From Candidatus Tisiphia endosymbiont of Nedyus quadrimaculatus (GTDB lineage: Bacteria > Pseudomonadota > Alphaproteobacteria > Rickettsiales > Rickettsiaceae): DNA of 64,000 bases. The notes under the pieces were generated by a model that saw only the letters and a list, made by a program, of their open reading frames with translations, had not been told where the DNA came from and searched no databases. The DNA is taken from the NCBI RefSeq assembly GCF_964059235.1, contig NZ_OZ060452.1, positions 310,001 to 374,000 on the forward strand, in the 5' to 3' direction. Below are positions 27,681 through 38,284 of the stretch, in pieces (the stretch's first letter is position 1; every line of letters starts with the position of its first letter). The position numbers were made by a program, and so were the translations under genes.

Positions 27681-28965
27681 ATGAGTTATATTCCATTATT
27701 GCTTACTATCGGACTTGTTGTTTTATTTGGTTTATTTGCTTGGTTTTATCATAAGACAACCAAACTAAATGCAGAATTAGGCTTTCTATCAAATAACTAT
27801 TTAGAAGCAAGTAAGCAGAATCAAATTTTGCAGCAAGAAAAAATTTCTTATATCCAAAAAATTGAGCAATTATCTAGTAAAGTAGACTATCAAAGTCAAT
27901 TGATAGCTGAAGCAGATAAAGCAAGACAGGAGTCCTATGCATCGGCAAAAAATGCTTTATTTGATCTTGGTAATGAATTGTCTAAACAATTAATTGAAAT
28001 TCATAGACGGGAAAATCAAGAAGCAAGGGAATTATCAGAAAAAAATATTTCGGGGGCAACAAGCAAATTTAATAACGAGTTTGAACGTTTAATAAACATG
28101 GTTGGATCATTAAGTAGGGATATCGAACAATCTAAAGGAACAGTAGACATTATTAAACAATCCCTTCTTTCTCCATCTGGAGCTGGATTACTTGCTGAAA
28201 TTACTCTTGAGAACATTCTAAAATCATCAGGTCTACGTTCTAATTTAGACTTTATCATACAATATTCTGTGACAACTACCGATAATTTAAAACTTAGACC
28301 AGATGCCCTAGTTTTCTTACCTTCTGGTAACTTAATGGTTATAGATGCAAAAGCTTCAAAGTTTCTAGTAGATTTAGGGCAAGATAGTACTAATCTTAGT
28401 AAAACCATGAATAATCATTTAAAGTCCTTAAATAGTAAAGATTACGCGGAAAATATTTTAGCTAGTTTCCAAGATAAAAAGGAACATTTTGGTAATATAG
28501 TTACTTTGATGTTTGTCCCTACTGAACAGGCAATTGAAAAAATTCTGATTGCAGATAATAATTTTTTACAAAAAGCTTGGGAAAGCAATATTTTCCCAGT
28601 TGGTCGGACTTATGAATATGCTATCATTTGCTAAATTCCAAATTTCAGATTATAGACGTTCAGAAAATCACAAATTAATTATAGAAGAGGTAAGAAAATT
28701 ATTGACCTCTATTGCTTCGTTAGCGGAGCATTCGCAGAAACTTGGCAATAATATTCAGCATATAGTCAATAATTATGATAAATTTGCCGCTTCTTTTAAT
28801 CGACATTTTTTATCTAAGGCTAGGAATATTCAAAAATTAGGCATAGATATTGGTAACAAAACAATTCAGCATCCTATAGAGCGTTATCAGCTTGTTTCAT
28901 CAAAATCTGAAATTATTGATGCCCAGTTGCTCGAATCATCCGATAAAATCAAGGAATTAGAATAG
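27681..28965 (+). pseudogene. rmuC: RmuC-like DNA recombination protein, frameshifted
   Basis: The first frame (27681-28634) has an N-terminal membrane anchor, a coiled coil and the RmuC nuclease-like core (LRPDALVFLPSGNLMVIDAKAS) up to ESNIFPVGRTYEYAIIC-stop. The normal continuation is found one frame over: LMNMLSFAKFQISDYRRSEN onward to 28965. A single extra base (or loss of two) near 28600-28615 explains this. RmuC limits inversion of short inverted repeats, so its loss beside many palindromic elements is notable. A sequencing error or slippage product cannot be excluded. Confidence 0.8.
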
Positions 28966-29115
28966 ACCTCTTGCATAATTTGCTTATGTTGAGGAATTCG
29001 CAGGCACTCCCATAATTTCAAAAAATGAGGAATTGACTTTAATTGTTAAAATATATATACTTAAATCAACGTTATAATAACGTTAGTGTGATATCAAAAT
29101 TATGAGACATAGAGC
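28966..29115. promoter_or_regulatory. Leader of rpsD with repeat fragment and possible promoter
   Basis: ACCTCTTGCATAATTTGCTT at 28970-28989 matches the piece near 17900. After it, TTGACT at 29033-29038 is followed by AT-rich ATATATATAC and TATAAT (29073-29078). Spacing to either candidate -10 is not ideal, so the promoter call is weak. Confidence 0.35.
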
Positions 29116-29733
29116 GTGACAAAAATTATTAATTCTAAATATAAGGCTAGCAGAAGACTTGGTGTAAGCCTGTGGGGCGATAGTAAAGATGCCTTCAATA
29201 CAAGAAATTATCGTCCTGGTCAACATGGTCAGAATAGTATGGTTAAAACCTCTGATTATGGTCTACACTTGAAGGCTAAACAAAAACTTAAATGCCATTA
29301 TGGTAGAATTAACGAGACGCAATTTAGAAATACTTTTACTCTCGCACAAAAAATGAAAGGCAATACGGGTGAAAATTTTATAGCTCTGTTAGAAAGAAGG
29401 CTTGACGCTGTTATATATAGAATGAATATTGCACCAACGATTTTTGCTGCAAGACAATTTGTTACCCATGGTCACATTAAAGTGAATGGTAAGAAGGTTA
29501 ATATCCCAAGTATGAGACTAAAAGAAGGAGATGTCATCGAGCTAAAGGAATCAGCAAAACAAATCCCTGTAATACTCGAGACAGCTAGCAAACAAGGAAA
29601 CGCTGTACCAAGCTATTTAACTTTTGATTCCAATTCATTGTCTGGTCAGTTTATTAGAATCCCAGTAATTTCTGATGTTCCGTACCCATTTGAGCCAGAA
29701 GTACATTTAGTAGTTGAACTCTATTCAAGGTAA
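29116..29733 (+). CDS. rpsD: 30S ribosomal protein S4
   Basis: 205 residues with the full S4 signature: [14 protein letters not shown] and [12 protein letters not shown] at the N-terminus, [16 protein letters not shown] and the S4 RNA-binding domain [21 protein letters not shown]4 nucleates 30S assembly with 16S rRNA. Translation starts at GTG; the reading frame and family length support this. As in other rickettsiae rpsD stands apart from the main ribosomal operon. Confidence 0.97.
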   Translation: MTKIINSKYKASRRLGVSLWGDSKDAFNTRNYRPGQHGQNSMVKTSDYGLHLKAKQKLKCHYGRINETQFRNTFTLAQKMKGNTGENFIALLERRLDAVIYRMNIAPTIFAARQFVTHGHIKVNGKKVNIPSMRLKEGDVIELKESAKQIPVILETASKQGNAVPSYLTFDSNSLSGQFIRIPVISDVPYPFEPEVHLVVELYSR

Positions 29734-29744
29734 TTAAGAGACTA

Positions 29745-29875
29745 AATATCACCCTGCTTCGGTACAGCTTACTTGCCACGCTGTCACCCCTGCGTAGGTA
29801 GGGGGCTATAATACTTAACACATCCTTCTAGGCTATTTTTTTTAGATCTCAGCCTACGCTGGGATGACAATTCAT
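29745..29875. repeat. GTGACAT/ATGACA half-palindrome block
   Basis: Between rpsD and trhO, CACCCCTGCGTAGGTAGGGG and CAGCCTACGCTGGGATGACA recur in the orientation typical of C-family cargo, but without TAACCT ends. Both flanking genes point into it, so it may act as a shared terminator region. Confidence 0.5.
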
Positions 29876-29903
29876 ATTAAAACCTGATCCTGCCTATAAT
29901 AGC

Positions 29904-30662
29904 TTATCGATCACCACGTTCCAACCAATGTCCTTCAGCTGGTGACAAGTCACTTGCCACAGCTCTTCTGTCATCAAATACAAAACATTCTCCTTGCCAT
30001 AACCTATTACGATTATGGGTCACTTCTAAATATTGTAAAATACCGCCCTTAAGATGGTACACATCATTAAAACCCAGTTTCTTCAAATAGGCTGTTGATT
30101 TCTCGCATCTAATCCCACCAGTACAAAACATTGCTACTTTTTTTCCAGCAAGTAATTCTTTATTTTGCTCTACCCATTTGGGAAACTGCTTAAACGTTTC
30201 TGTCTTCGGATCTATAGCCCCTTTAAAAGTACCTACACAAACTTCATAGTCATTTCTAGTGTCTACTAATACCACATTATTTTGGCTAATAAACTTGTCC
30301 CAGTCCTTTGGCTCAATATACTCTCCTTTCAGATTTGCAATATCAATATCTCCAACTGTCATAGCAATAATTTCTTTTTTCAGCTTTACTTTTAATTTTT
30401 GAAAAGGATGGATATCACAGTAATTTATTTTAATATTTACATCTTCCGCAGACGTAAGTTTTATAATTTCATCTACTAAAAAATTTACCTCTTCTTTTGT
30501 CCCAGAAATTGAACCATTAAATCCTTCTGGAGCTAAAAGAATAGTACCCCTAATTCTTCTTTTTTTACCAATAAGTAAAATCTTTGGCAGCAAAATCTCA
30601 AGGTTTTCTAGGTTAGTAAAACTATAAAAACTTAATACTGCTATTTTAGAATCATTATTCAT
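29904..30662 (-). CDS. trhO: tRNA U34 hydroxylase TrhO (rhodanese-domain, YceA/UPF0176)
   Basis: 252 residues. An acylphosphatase-like N-terminal part with [14 protein letters not shown] is followed by a rhodanese domain whose active loop is C180-T-G-G-I-R-C186. TrhO hydroxylates U34 of certain tRNAs as the first step to cmo5U/mcmo5U. Normal E. coli relatives are longer at the C-terminus (about 350); the shorter form is common in alphaproteobacteria. It is 16 bp downstream of the degP gene. Confidence 0.9.
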   Translation of the reverse strand: MNNDSKIAVLSFYSFTNLENLEILLPKILLIGKKRRIRGTILLAPEGFNGSISGTKEEVNFLVDEIIKLTSAEDVNIKINYCDIHPFQKLKVKLKKEIIAMTVGDIDIANLKGEYIEPKDWDKFISQNNVVLVDTRNDYEVCVGTFKGAIDPKTETFKQFPKWVEQNKELLAGKKVAMFCTGGIRCEKSTAYLKKLGFNDVYHLKGGILQYLEVTHNRNRLWQGECFVFDDRRAVASDLSPAEGHWLERGDR

Positions 30663-30678
30663 ACTGACTTCATTACTA

Positions 30679-32235
30679 CTAATTTTCAGATTTGGTAACT
30701 GGCAAAGCTATAAACATAGAAACACCCCGTCTCTGTACCAACAAGATTATATTTTGCTTTCTAATAGATTGGGCATTGTCATACAACACATTTAATTGAT
30801 CTATAGAAGCTATAGGTTGTTGATTGCTCGCTATTACTAAATCACCAATTTTAAAACCATAATTTTTTCCATCTTTTGCGATATCAGTTACAATAATGCC
30901 CTCGACTTTACTTTTAATGGCAAATTTTCGTTTAAGATTATCTGTTAAATTACTAAAAGTAACATTATTTTTTACAACAGAAAATTTATTATCAGAAGTT
31001 TTATCGCTTACCTTGTCATTTACTTTTTTAGGCTCTAGATCCTCTTCACTACTAATCTTGCCACTTAATTCTTGATTTTTGCCATCGCGTACAACGATAA
31101 TTTTTACCTCTTGATCAACGATAGTTTCAGCAACCATTACCTGCAGCCTCCTAGAATTTTTTACCGGTTGTCCAGCAAATTCTATTATTACATCCCCAGG
31201 TTTTATACCAAATTTATCAGCTGGACCATCTTTTTGTACTTCCACTACTAATGCTCCCGAAGCTTCTTTTAACTCAAACCCTTCAGCTATTTCATTAGTT
31301 ACTTCTTGAATTACTACCCCAAGCCTACCGCGATTAATTTTTCCATTTTGCCTTAGCTGGTCAATAATTGATTTAGCAGTATTAGATGGAATAGCAAATC
31401 CAATACCAATACTAGTCCCAGAAGGTGAAAATATTGCTGTATTGACTCCTATAACTTCACCATTAATATTAAACATTGGCCCACCGGAATTACCATTATT
31501 AATAGCCGCATCAGTTTGTATAAAATCATCTACTATACCGTTAGTGTTATCAATATCACGTCCCTTTGAAGATATAATACCAGCAGTTACTGTTCCTCCA
31601 AGTCTACCAAAAGGATTACCAATAGCAATAACCTGATCTCCTACCCTAGCTTTACTGGAATCACCGAATTTTACAAAAGGTAAAGGAGTTTCGATCTCAA
31701 TTTTTAAAAGAGCAAGATCAGTTTTTTTATCACTACCTACCAATTTAGCTGATAGCTCCCTATTATCCGTTAATTTTATGTGAATCTCATCTGCATTTGC
31801 AACTACATGATGGTTGGTAACAATGAAACCTGTAGGATCTATAATAAAACCAGAGCCAAGGGGAACAGATTTAGGATTTGAATACATCTCATCAAAATCA
31901 AAAGGTAGATTAAAACGCTCCAAAAGTTCATTAAAATGATCGAATGGAAAACGCTCGAAAGATTTTTTATGAGAATCTTCTGATTTTTGGTTATATTGTA
32001 CTGTATACACATTTACCACAGCTGGAATAAGTGGCTCAACAATATCTGCAAAACTATAATTATGGGATTCAGGTATCTTTATTGGCACTGACTGTAAATT
32101 ACTAGATTCCTCAGGAGTAATTTTGCTTGACTGGATATTTTCAGCAAAAACAGAAGATGCTAACCACATAGTCATCAGAAAAGTGGCAATTAAAGACCTT
32201 AGTAAATTGTTAAACTTACAAATATTTTGAACCAT
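30679..32235 (-). CDS. degP: Periplasmic serine protease DegP/HtrA
   Basis: 518 residues: signal peptide (about 10-31, ending VFA), trypsin-like domain with triad H143, D173 and S250 (TNHHVV, KTDLAL, GNSGGP), then two PDZ domains (about 300-385 and 430-510). It degrades or refolds misfolded envelope proteins, including autotransporters. It follows hflC in the same direction, giving an HflK-HflC-DegP cluster. Confidence 0.93.
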   Translation of the reverse strand: MVQNICKFNNLLRSLIATFLMTMWLASSVFAENIQSSKITPEESSNLQSVPIKIPESHNYSFADIVEPLIPAVVNVYTVQYNQKSEDSHKKSFERFPFDHFNELLERFNLPFDFDEMYSNPKSVPLGSGFIIDPTGFIVTNHHVVANADEIHIKLTDNRELSAKLVGSDKKTDLALLKIEIETPLPFVKFGDSSKARVGDQVIAIGNPFGRLGGTVTAGIISSKGRDIDNTNGIVDDFIQTDAAINNGNSGGPMFNINGEVIGVNTAIFSPSGTSIGIGFAIPSNTAKSIIDQLRQNGKINRGRLGVVIQEVTNEIAEGFELKEASGALVVEVQKDGPADKFGIKPGDVIIEFAGQPVKNSRRLQVMVAETIVDQEVKIIVVRDGKNQELSGKISSEEDLEPKKVNDKVSDKTSDNKFSVVKNNVTFSNLTDNLKRKFAIKSKVEGIIVTDIAKDGKNYGFKIGDLVIASNQQPIASIDQLNVLYDNAQSIRKQNIILLVQRRGVSMFIALPVTKSEN

Positions 32236-32280
32236 ATCATCTACCTAACTACTAATCATTTTTACTCTCTCAATGTCATT

Positions 32281-33138
32281 CTATTTACCCAAATTTAGAT
32301 ATTTAAATAGCTCTGCTTCCGGAGACAATACAAAAGAAGTATCATCTTTCTTTAAAGTATTTTTATATACTTCCAAGGATCTATAAAATTTATAGAATTC
32401 TGGATCAACAGAATAAGCAAGATTATATATCTTAGCTGCCTCCCTGTCACCATCACCTTTTATGATTTGAGATTGCATATAAGCTTCAGCAAGTAATATT
32501 TTACTTTCTTTATCAGCTCTTGATCTTATGCGAGCTCCTTCTTCTTGCCCTTCAGCTCTTATTTGGGTAGCTTCTTTTTCACGAGCAGTTTGCATGCGGC
32601 GATAAATTGCTGCACTATTCTCTTTTGGTAAATCAGCTCTTAAAATTCTAACGTCAATTACATCAAGTCCAAAATTCTTTGCTTCCTCATTAACCTGATT
32701 TAAGATATTTGACATTATGTCAGACCTTGCACTTGTAAGAAGACTAGTCAAGGGTAATCTACCTATAACTTTTCTCATTGAAGATTCTAGGTTTTTATTA
32801 AGTCTAATTTTCACACCTTGGTAGTTATGTACAGTTTTGTAAAACATCACAGGATCAACAATACGAAATTTTGCAAAAGCATCTACGATTACCCTTTTTC
32901 CATCAGAAGCAGTTAGCTCTTTTGCTTCCGCCTCTACATTTAAGATACGTTTATCAAAAAATTCAACATTTTGAATAAATGGAATCTTTATATTTAATCC
33001 TGGACTTTCAATGGTTCTCATTGCCTCACCAAATTGAAATACCACAGCGGAATGGCGTTGATCAACGGTAAATAAAGCACTGCTAACTGATAATAATAAT
33101 CCGAAAACTACGAAACTTATATAATAAATTGTCTTCAT
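32281..33138 (-). CDS. hflC: HflC (SPFH/band-7 protein, FtsH modulator)
   Basis: 285 residues with an N-terminal membrane anchor (4-22) and a band-7 domain. The segment EAEAKELTASDGKRVIVDAFAKFRI is characteristic of HflC, as is the long helical region rich in RAEGQEEGARIRSRADKES. HflC and HflK form a cage around the FtsH protease in the inner membrane. hflK lies 6 bp upstream. Confidence 0.93.
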   Translation of the reverse strand: MKTIYYISFVVFGLLLSVSSALFTVDQRHSAVVFQFGEAMRTIESPGLNIKIPFIQNVEFFDKRILNVEAEAKELTASDGKRVIVDAFAKFRIVDPVMFYKTVHNYQGVKIRLNKNLESSMRKVIGRLPLTSLLTSARSDIMSNILNQVNEEAKNFGLDVIDVRILRADLPKENSAAIYRRMQTAREKEATQIRAEGQEEGARIRSRADKESKILLAEAYMQSQIIKGDGDREAAKIYNLAYSVDPEFYKFYRSLEVYKNTLKKDDTSFVLSPEAELFKYLNLGK

Positions 33139-33144
33139 CCAGCA

Positions 33145-34212
33145 CTACTCCTTAATTTTATTTTGCTGAATTGCCATATGCGGCAAAACGCCATTAGTAC
33201 CCATAATAACTTTGCTGGTATCCGTTAGAATATTTTCTATAGCTTCTAAGTAAAGGCGATCCTTAGTTATTGACTTATTAGCAACATATTGTGTATAGAC
33301 AGCAGCAAACCTTTTGCTGTCTCCTTCAGCTCTTGAGATAACCTCTTGTCTGTAACCTTCTGCTTCTTGGACAATTTTAGCCGCCTGCCCTCTAGCTTTA
33401 GGTAAAATATCATTATTATAGGATTGTGCTTGATTTATCTCACGTTCTTTATCGGCTTTAGAAGTTTGTACATCCCTGTAAGCATCAATTACTTCAGCTG
33501 GCGGTTCAGCTTTTAGTAACTGCACTTTCTCAATACCAACACCAGCATTATAATGATCAAGGATTTTCTGTGTTAAACCTTCAATCTTATTAGTGATTTC
33601 TTGTTTTTGGTCTGATAATATCGAAGAGATAGGAGTATTGCCTATAACTTCTCTTATAGCACTTTCAGCAGCTGTTTTTACAGAATCTTCTGGATTAACA
33701 ATATTAAAAATATATTTTTCTAAGTCAGTAATATGCCACATTATATCACAATTTAGTGCAACAATATTCTCATCGCCAGTAAGCATAGTACTTTCAGCAG
33801 CCACAGCTTTGGTGTTATCCATATTAGACCTAAGGCTACTTGTTGATCTATAGCCGATCTCAATTCTACGAGACTGGTTTACCTTCTCAACTACTACCTG
33901 TTCAAACGGCAAGGGAAGGTGATAATTCAAACCAGGGAATCCTTTACGAACAAACTTACCAAACCTCATTACTGCAGCTTCTTCTCCTTCCTTAACTTCA
34001 TAAACTCCGGAGGCAAACCAAACAGCAACTAATGACAACAAAACTAACGCCATTATGTTATTGTTAAAGCTAAACTTATTATAGAAATCATTAAGGTTAA
34101 ACTTATTTTTTTTCCTTGGTCTAGTAAATATATTATATTCACTTTTTTCTTCCTCTTCAGAATCTCCCCAAGGGGATTTTTTTAGAACTTGAGTATATAT
34201 TCGATTAAACAT
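33145..34212 (-). CDS. hflK: HflK (SPFH/band-7 protein, FtsH modulator)
   Basis: 355 residues. The start MFNRIYTQVLKKSPWGDSEEE resembles the HflK N-terminal region (SPWG). One membrane helix (about 54-70) and the band-7 domain follow: VYEVKEGEEAAVMRFGKFVR, GLNYHLPLPFEQV. A helical tail rich in RAEGDSKRFAAV ends the protein. First gene of the hflK-hflC-degP run; the promoter should lie in 34213-34330. Confidence 0.93.
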   Translation of the reverse strand: MFNRIYTQVLKKSPWGDSEEEEKSEYNIFTRPRKKNKFNLNDFYNKFSFNNNIMALVLLSLVAVWFASGVYEVKEGEEAAVMRFGKFVRKGFPGLNYHLPLPFEQVVVEKVNQSRRIEIGYRSTSSLRSNMDNTKAVAAESTMLTGDENIVALNCDIMWHITDLEKYIFNIVNPEDSVKTAAESAIREVIGNTPISSILSDQKQEITNKIEGLTQKILDHYNAGVGIEKVQLLKAEPPAEVIDAYRDVQTSKADKEREINQAQSYNNDILPKARGQAAKIVQEAEGYRQEVISRAEGDSKRFAAVYTQYVANKSITKDRLYLEAIENILTDTSKVIMGTNGVLPHMAIQQNKIKE

Positions 34213-34627
34213 TTTCTGCTATTGCTATTTTGTTAATTTGTATATTATATCACTAAATATAGTTAGCACTAATACTATTTGATAAAAAAAATTTAGTATA
34301 TTATTATATCTTGTATATATAACCACGTCAAGGTTCGTTACTAAAAAATCAGCAGTTTCCGGTAAAGAAGAAAGGGTAAAGTATTCAAGTGGAAGGAGGA
34401 GAAGGAAAAAAAGATTTCATAATATCAAAATTTTCAGGAATTTTAGTTGAAATAACACATATAGATTTTTTAGTAAGAGTAGAGAAGTCCTTAATCCCTG
34501 ATAAGTCTTTGGTGGACCCTAGTGGATGATTTACGAACCCAAATCAATGTAAGAATTGCTATAAATCAGCATCTATATTATGCCAGCACGCAACTATAAA
34601 ACTTCCAATAACCATATGGCTAATATA
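34213..34627. other. Gene-free interval at the left edge of the accessory island
   Basis: 415 bp with no open frame of interest and no copies of the A, B or C repeats. The first 120 bp are very AT-rich and probably contain the hflK promoter. The remainder (34340-34620) resembles neither neighbour and may be decayed coding DNA, but no protein family could be recognised. Confidence 0.4.
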
Positions 34628-35518
34628 CTATTTTAGTAGTTTGTTGATTTCTTCAATACTTAAACCAGTAATATTAGCTATATGCTCAGATGTCATATTT
34701 TCTTTAAGTAATTTTCTAGCTATAGTTATTCTTTCTTCATATCTACCTTCCTCTCTACCCTCTGCTTTACCCTCCACTCTACCTTTTTCTAGTTGTTTTT
34801 TCAGAGTATTAGCTTCGATACGCAGCCATTTAAGATGATCTTCATAAGCCTCCCTTTCTTCGTCAGTAAAGTTCATAACATCTAGCACTGTTAGAGCTTT
34901 TTTTAAGCTGGCATTGTCTAATTCTTTAGGCAAATTATCTTTGTTTAGTAAATCATGTCTTGTTAGAAAAGCTGTCCACATATCTAAAGAGTTTTTTACT
35001 TTTTTCAGTATATCAGGTAATTCCTCATAAGAATTATCAGTAAACTTATTAAGCTCAATAGTATGTAATTCGAGATCCTTGAAATACAACAATCCACTAT
35101 CTTTTTCTACTATATGGAAAACATTGTGATACTTAGTTACATTCGGAATAGAAGTAAAGTTTAGAATATGAATACCAATGGCTTTGCTTAGGGTAGAATA
35201 GTCCTGAGCTACCTTTAATTGCTCAGTATACAATTTAGCCCAATAATATAAAGCTCGCTTATCATAATCAGCTTCGTCGCTAATTTGAATCTCAATATTG
35301 AACCTTTTGCCATCAACAGATTTAGCTTTAACGTCTAATATTGAGAGTTTATCATTCTTAAAGTTTTTAGGATTATATGGATTAAGCAGCGTTACCTCTG
35401 TTACTTGATCCTCTTGTCCAACGATAGAATTAATCAAGGATATCAGCAAGTCCTTATTCTCTTCTACGCCAAAGATTTTCTTAAATGCCAAGTCTACTCG
35501 AGGAGTTATTTTATCCAT
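34628..35518 (-). CDS. Rpn/PD-(D/E)XK nuclease-family protein, type 1
   Basis: 296 residues starting MDKITPRVDLAFKKIFGVEE, the usual opening of Rpn-type putative transposase nucleases. The core D-x-E-x-Q arrangement is seen in LSILDVKAKSVDGKRFNIEIQ (D about 63, E about 76). A charged coiled-coil linker (GKAEGREEGRYEER) and a short C-terminal helix module LLKENMTSEHIANITGLSIE end the protein. Rpn proteins are DNases linked to recombination and, for some, to phage defence. Next to an IS21-type element. Confidence 0.82.
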   Translation of the reverse strand: MDKITPRVDLAFKKIFGVEENKDLLISLINSIVGQEDQVTEVTLLNPYNPKNFKNDKLSILDVKAKSVDGKRFNIEIQISDEADYDKRALYYWAKLYTEQLKVAQDYSTLSKAIGIHILNFTSIPNVTKYHNVFHIVEKDSGLLYFKDLELHTIELNKFTDNSYEELPDILKKVKNSLDMWTAFLTRHDLLNKDNLPKELDNASLKKALTVLDVMNFTDEEREAYEDHLKWLRIEANTLKKQLEKGRVEGKAEGREEGRYEERITIARKLLKENMTSEHIANITGLSIEEINKLLK

Positions 35519-35997
35519 ATATGTTGCTATTATCAGTTATCAATTCTAAAGCTAGTATAGCATAAAAACTATAAAGCACTAAGTAATATAATGCAGAAAT
35601 TAATAGCATAGTATCCATGAAAATTCAATGCACGCTACGCTATAAATGTAAATTGTAATAAACTATTGCCCCCCCTAACCACATAAAAAAATTAGTTAAT
35701 TTTGGTTAAAATTCAGATAGAATTTTCTAAAATCATTGTAATTTTTAATTAATACCGTAGTCTATTATTTTAATCTTTAATCTACATCTTTCCCTCCTCT
35801 AAAACTTTTATTACCAGTTTCTATGATTTGACAATGATGTGTCAATCTATCGATAATTACTTTTGTTGCCTTAGCATTACCAAACATATCATTCCATTCT
35901 TCAAATCTCAAATGGGTAGTAATGATCACTGAAGTTTGCTCATACAATTTAGCAAATAACTCAAATAACAGGAATCTAGCTTCGGCTTTTATTGGTA

Positions 35998-36137
35998 TAC
36001 TGCTCATAAATGAAGAGTTGGTAGACGAAGATCAAAATCAACAAGTGCTAGGAGTGTCCAAGCCGAGGAGTACAGCGTACACTAGTACGTGAGCACCGCA
36101 GGTCTTGGACAACGCAATTGTTGATTTTCATCGAGTA
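35998..36137. repeat. A-family element A4 inside istB
   Basis: 140 bp with TA on each side (35996-35997, 36138-36139). The empty site reads GGCTATG-TA-CC on the gene strand, restoring Gly-Tyr-Val-Pro. Nearly identical to copy A2. Confidence 0.88.
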
Positions 36138-36485
36138 TACATAGCCTAATTCATCTACTACAATCAGATGGAATCTCTTAACTGAATCGATGAATTTGCT
36201 TTCATAATTATGGATTCTAGCATTAAGCAATTGGCTAGCTAATTCATTTAAAGTATAAAATCTTACCCTGTAACTTTTTTCAATGGCGGTGAACGCCAAA
36301 CCAATTGCTAGATGAGTTTTTGCAGACCCAGAACCACCTATGAACATGATATTCTGATGATTATCAATCACTTTTTGTATATCAATATTTTCAACCAATT
36401 TAGCTTGGCATGTATCTGATAGTAACTTTATGGTTGGGAACTTAGCTAGTTGCAACCTATAACCTAGCGAGCGTGACTTCTTATA

Positions 36486-36632
36486 TACTACTCGTAAATG
36501 AAGAGTTGATAGACGAAGATCAAAATTATGAAGTGCTAGGAGTCGAAGGGTCGAGGAGCGGAGCGTACATTTAGTACGTGAGCACCGAAGATCCCTGAAG
36601 ACGACAACGCAATTCTTGATTTTCATCGAGTA
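36486..36632. repeat. A-family element A5 inside istB
   Basis: 147 bp with TA on each side (36484-36485, 36633-36634). The empty site reads TGTGAATATAAGAAG on the gene strand, restoring Cys-Glu-Tyr-Lys-Lys. In the gene direction the element carries an ATG (MKIKNCVVVFRDL...) and stays open into istB. Confidence 0.88.
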
Positions 36633-36783
36633 TATTCACACTCTGCTTCAAGAAGTTTCTTTAACACATCATACACACTAGTAGTAGGGACATCATTTGT
36701 TAAATTACTTGACTCAGCTAACTGCATCTTCATACCGACTAAACCTAATTTATCTAATAACAATATTAAGTCTTTCATTTAAT

Positions 36784-38284
36784 TTAATTTACCTCCGTTG
36801 TTAAATGCAACTTGCTATAAATACTACAATCAGCATCAGGAGGATTTTTTAGCTGAATAAACTCAGTCTCTTGGATATCTAGTTTCATTGCTGGTTGCAA
36901 CAAATATTGCTCAACTAATTTAGAGCTACAGCCGCCAGCAGCAATTGTTAGGTTACAAGCATTTGTTACCTTTTCTAATCCATACTTATTAACAAGTAGC
37001 AGGATATCTATAAATTGTTTATCACCATCCTTGTAAGTCTCTAACTTATTTCGTAGTTTGCCAAATATCTCAGGTAACAAACTCATTAACTCTTTGAACG
37101 GTCCACCATTACGTAAAGCACCGGGTTTACGTTCTAGAGCTGCTATATAGTGCCATGGATTATAATTCTTCTGATAGCGTTTAAAACTACGAACATGCTC
37201 TGCAATAATCTTGCTTTTATGTAAAATCACTATTTGCCAAGCATAGGATTTAATCTGTACGCTAAGTCCCACATATTCACACGGAACACTATACATATTG
37301 CTGTCGTATTGTATTAAACTCAAAGGTGATACGGTCGTTGGATGTAATCTATAACCGGTAAACTGCCCTCTATATCCTATTAAATATGCCTTCTCTTCCT
37401 CATATATTTCTAGAATCGTTCTTTCTGTAAATTCAGGATGTCTTTTAGTTTTAGCCCACTCTATAGACATCTCTCTTAGCTGAATGTTAATAGCTTCATA
37501 ACTATCTCCTTTCAATATTGGAGTAAAAAAGTTACGTCTAGTGTCTCCTACTTGTTTCTCAACCTGTCCTTTCTCCCATCCTGATGCTGGAGTACAGGCA
37601 AGTGGCTCAAATAAATGGTGAGAGACCATTTGGATAAACTTCTCGTTAAAGATACGATCCTTGCCAATCAATATTTTTTTGACAGCCGTCTTCATATTGT
37701 CATAAATACCATTCTTACAACAACCAGCAAAAAACTTGAAAGCTTGAACATGGGCATCCATAACCATTTCCAGCTGCTCATTAGGATAAACCACTACCAA
37801 AGAATAACGACTATAGCATAGCTTTATTCTCGCTGCTTTAACTCTAGTAACCTCCCCATTTAAACATATTTCTTCCTCTCCCCAATCAAACTGAAACGCC
37901 TGACCAGCTTCAAAATTTAATGGAATAAAAACTTGCCCGCCCCTTGCCTCGTATTCTCTACGGAAGTTTCGTACAATTAGATTCACAGATTCGTAACTTC
38001 CTGTATAACCCGATATCTGAAGCTGTTGGTATAGCTGCCGTCATTCTACGTCGAACCGACTCCTTGCTATTCTCTGCTAATAGCTGATTTAGTACTTCAA
38101 GATGATTGCCAAGAACAGGCTTACCTTTGCTATATTTTGCTAACTCAAATTTAGTTTGATTGCTGCAAATGACTTTTTTTACTGTATTCTTTGATATATT
38201 CAGTTCTCTAGCAATTGCTTTAATTGCTTTGCCATCAACGTAATACATTCTACGTATTCTTCCAATTGTTTCCACTATAAACAA
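36784..38284 (-). pseudogene. istA: IS21 transposase IstA, frameshifted
   Basis: The upstream frame (38284-37958) gives the helix-turn-helix part: MFIVETIGRIRRMYYVDGKA, ARELNISKNTVKKVI. The proper continuation LYQQLQISGYTGSYESVNLI lies in another frame and runs to 36784 with the DDE-type core (FQFDWGEE, RYSLVVVYPNEQ, ACTPASGWEKGQVEKQ). A one-base indel near 38030-38055 accounts for the break. istB begins 5 bp downstream, the standard IS21 order. Confidence 0.85.

Larger units (their letters stand above)
35777..36778 (-). pseudogene. istB: IstB-like helper ATPase split by two A-family repeats
   Basis: Removing the two repeats with one TA copy each (149 and 142 bp) leaves 711 bp, exactly 237 codons. 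These encode a 236-residue IstB: MKDLILLLDKLGLVGMKMQL..., the P-loop GGSGSAKT, VVDELGYVPIKAEARFLLFE and the RLTHHCQIIETGNKSFR tail. The P-loop is unusual, with Ala before Lys where Gly is expected. Insertion 1 lies after EAECEY, insertion 2 after VVDELGYV. The present sequence stops soon after insertion 1, although a start inside the repeat reopens the frame for the middle part. Confidence 0.88.

Noticed and set aside
27681-28965. Programmed frameshifting in rmuC
   Set aside because: No slippery heptamer followed by a clear stem was seen near 28600; simple decay or sequence error is more likely.
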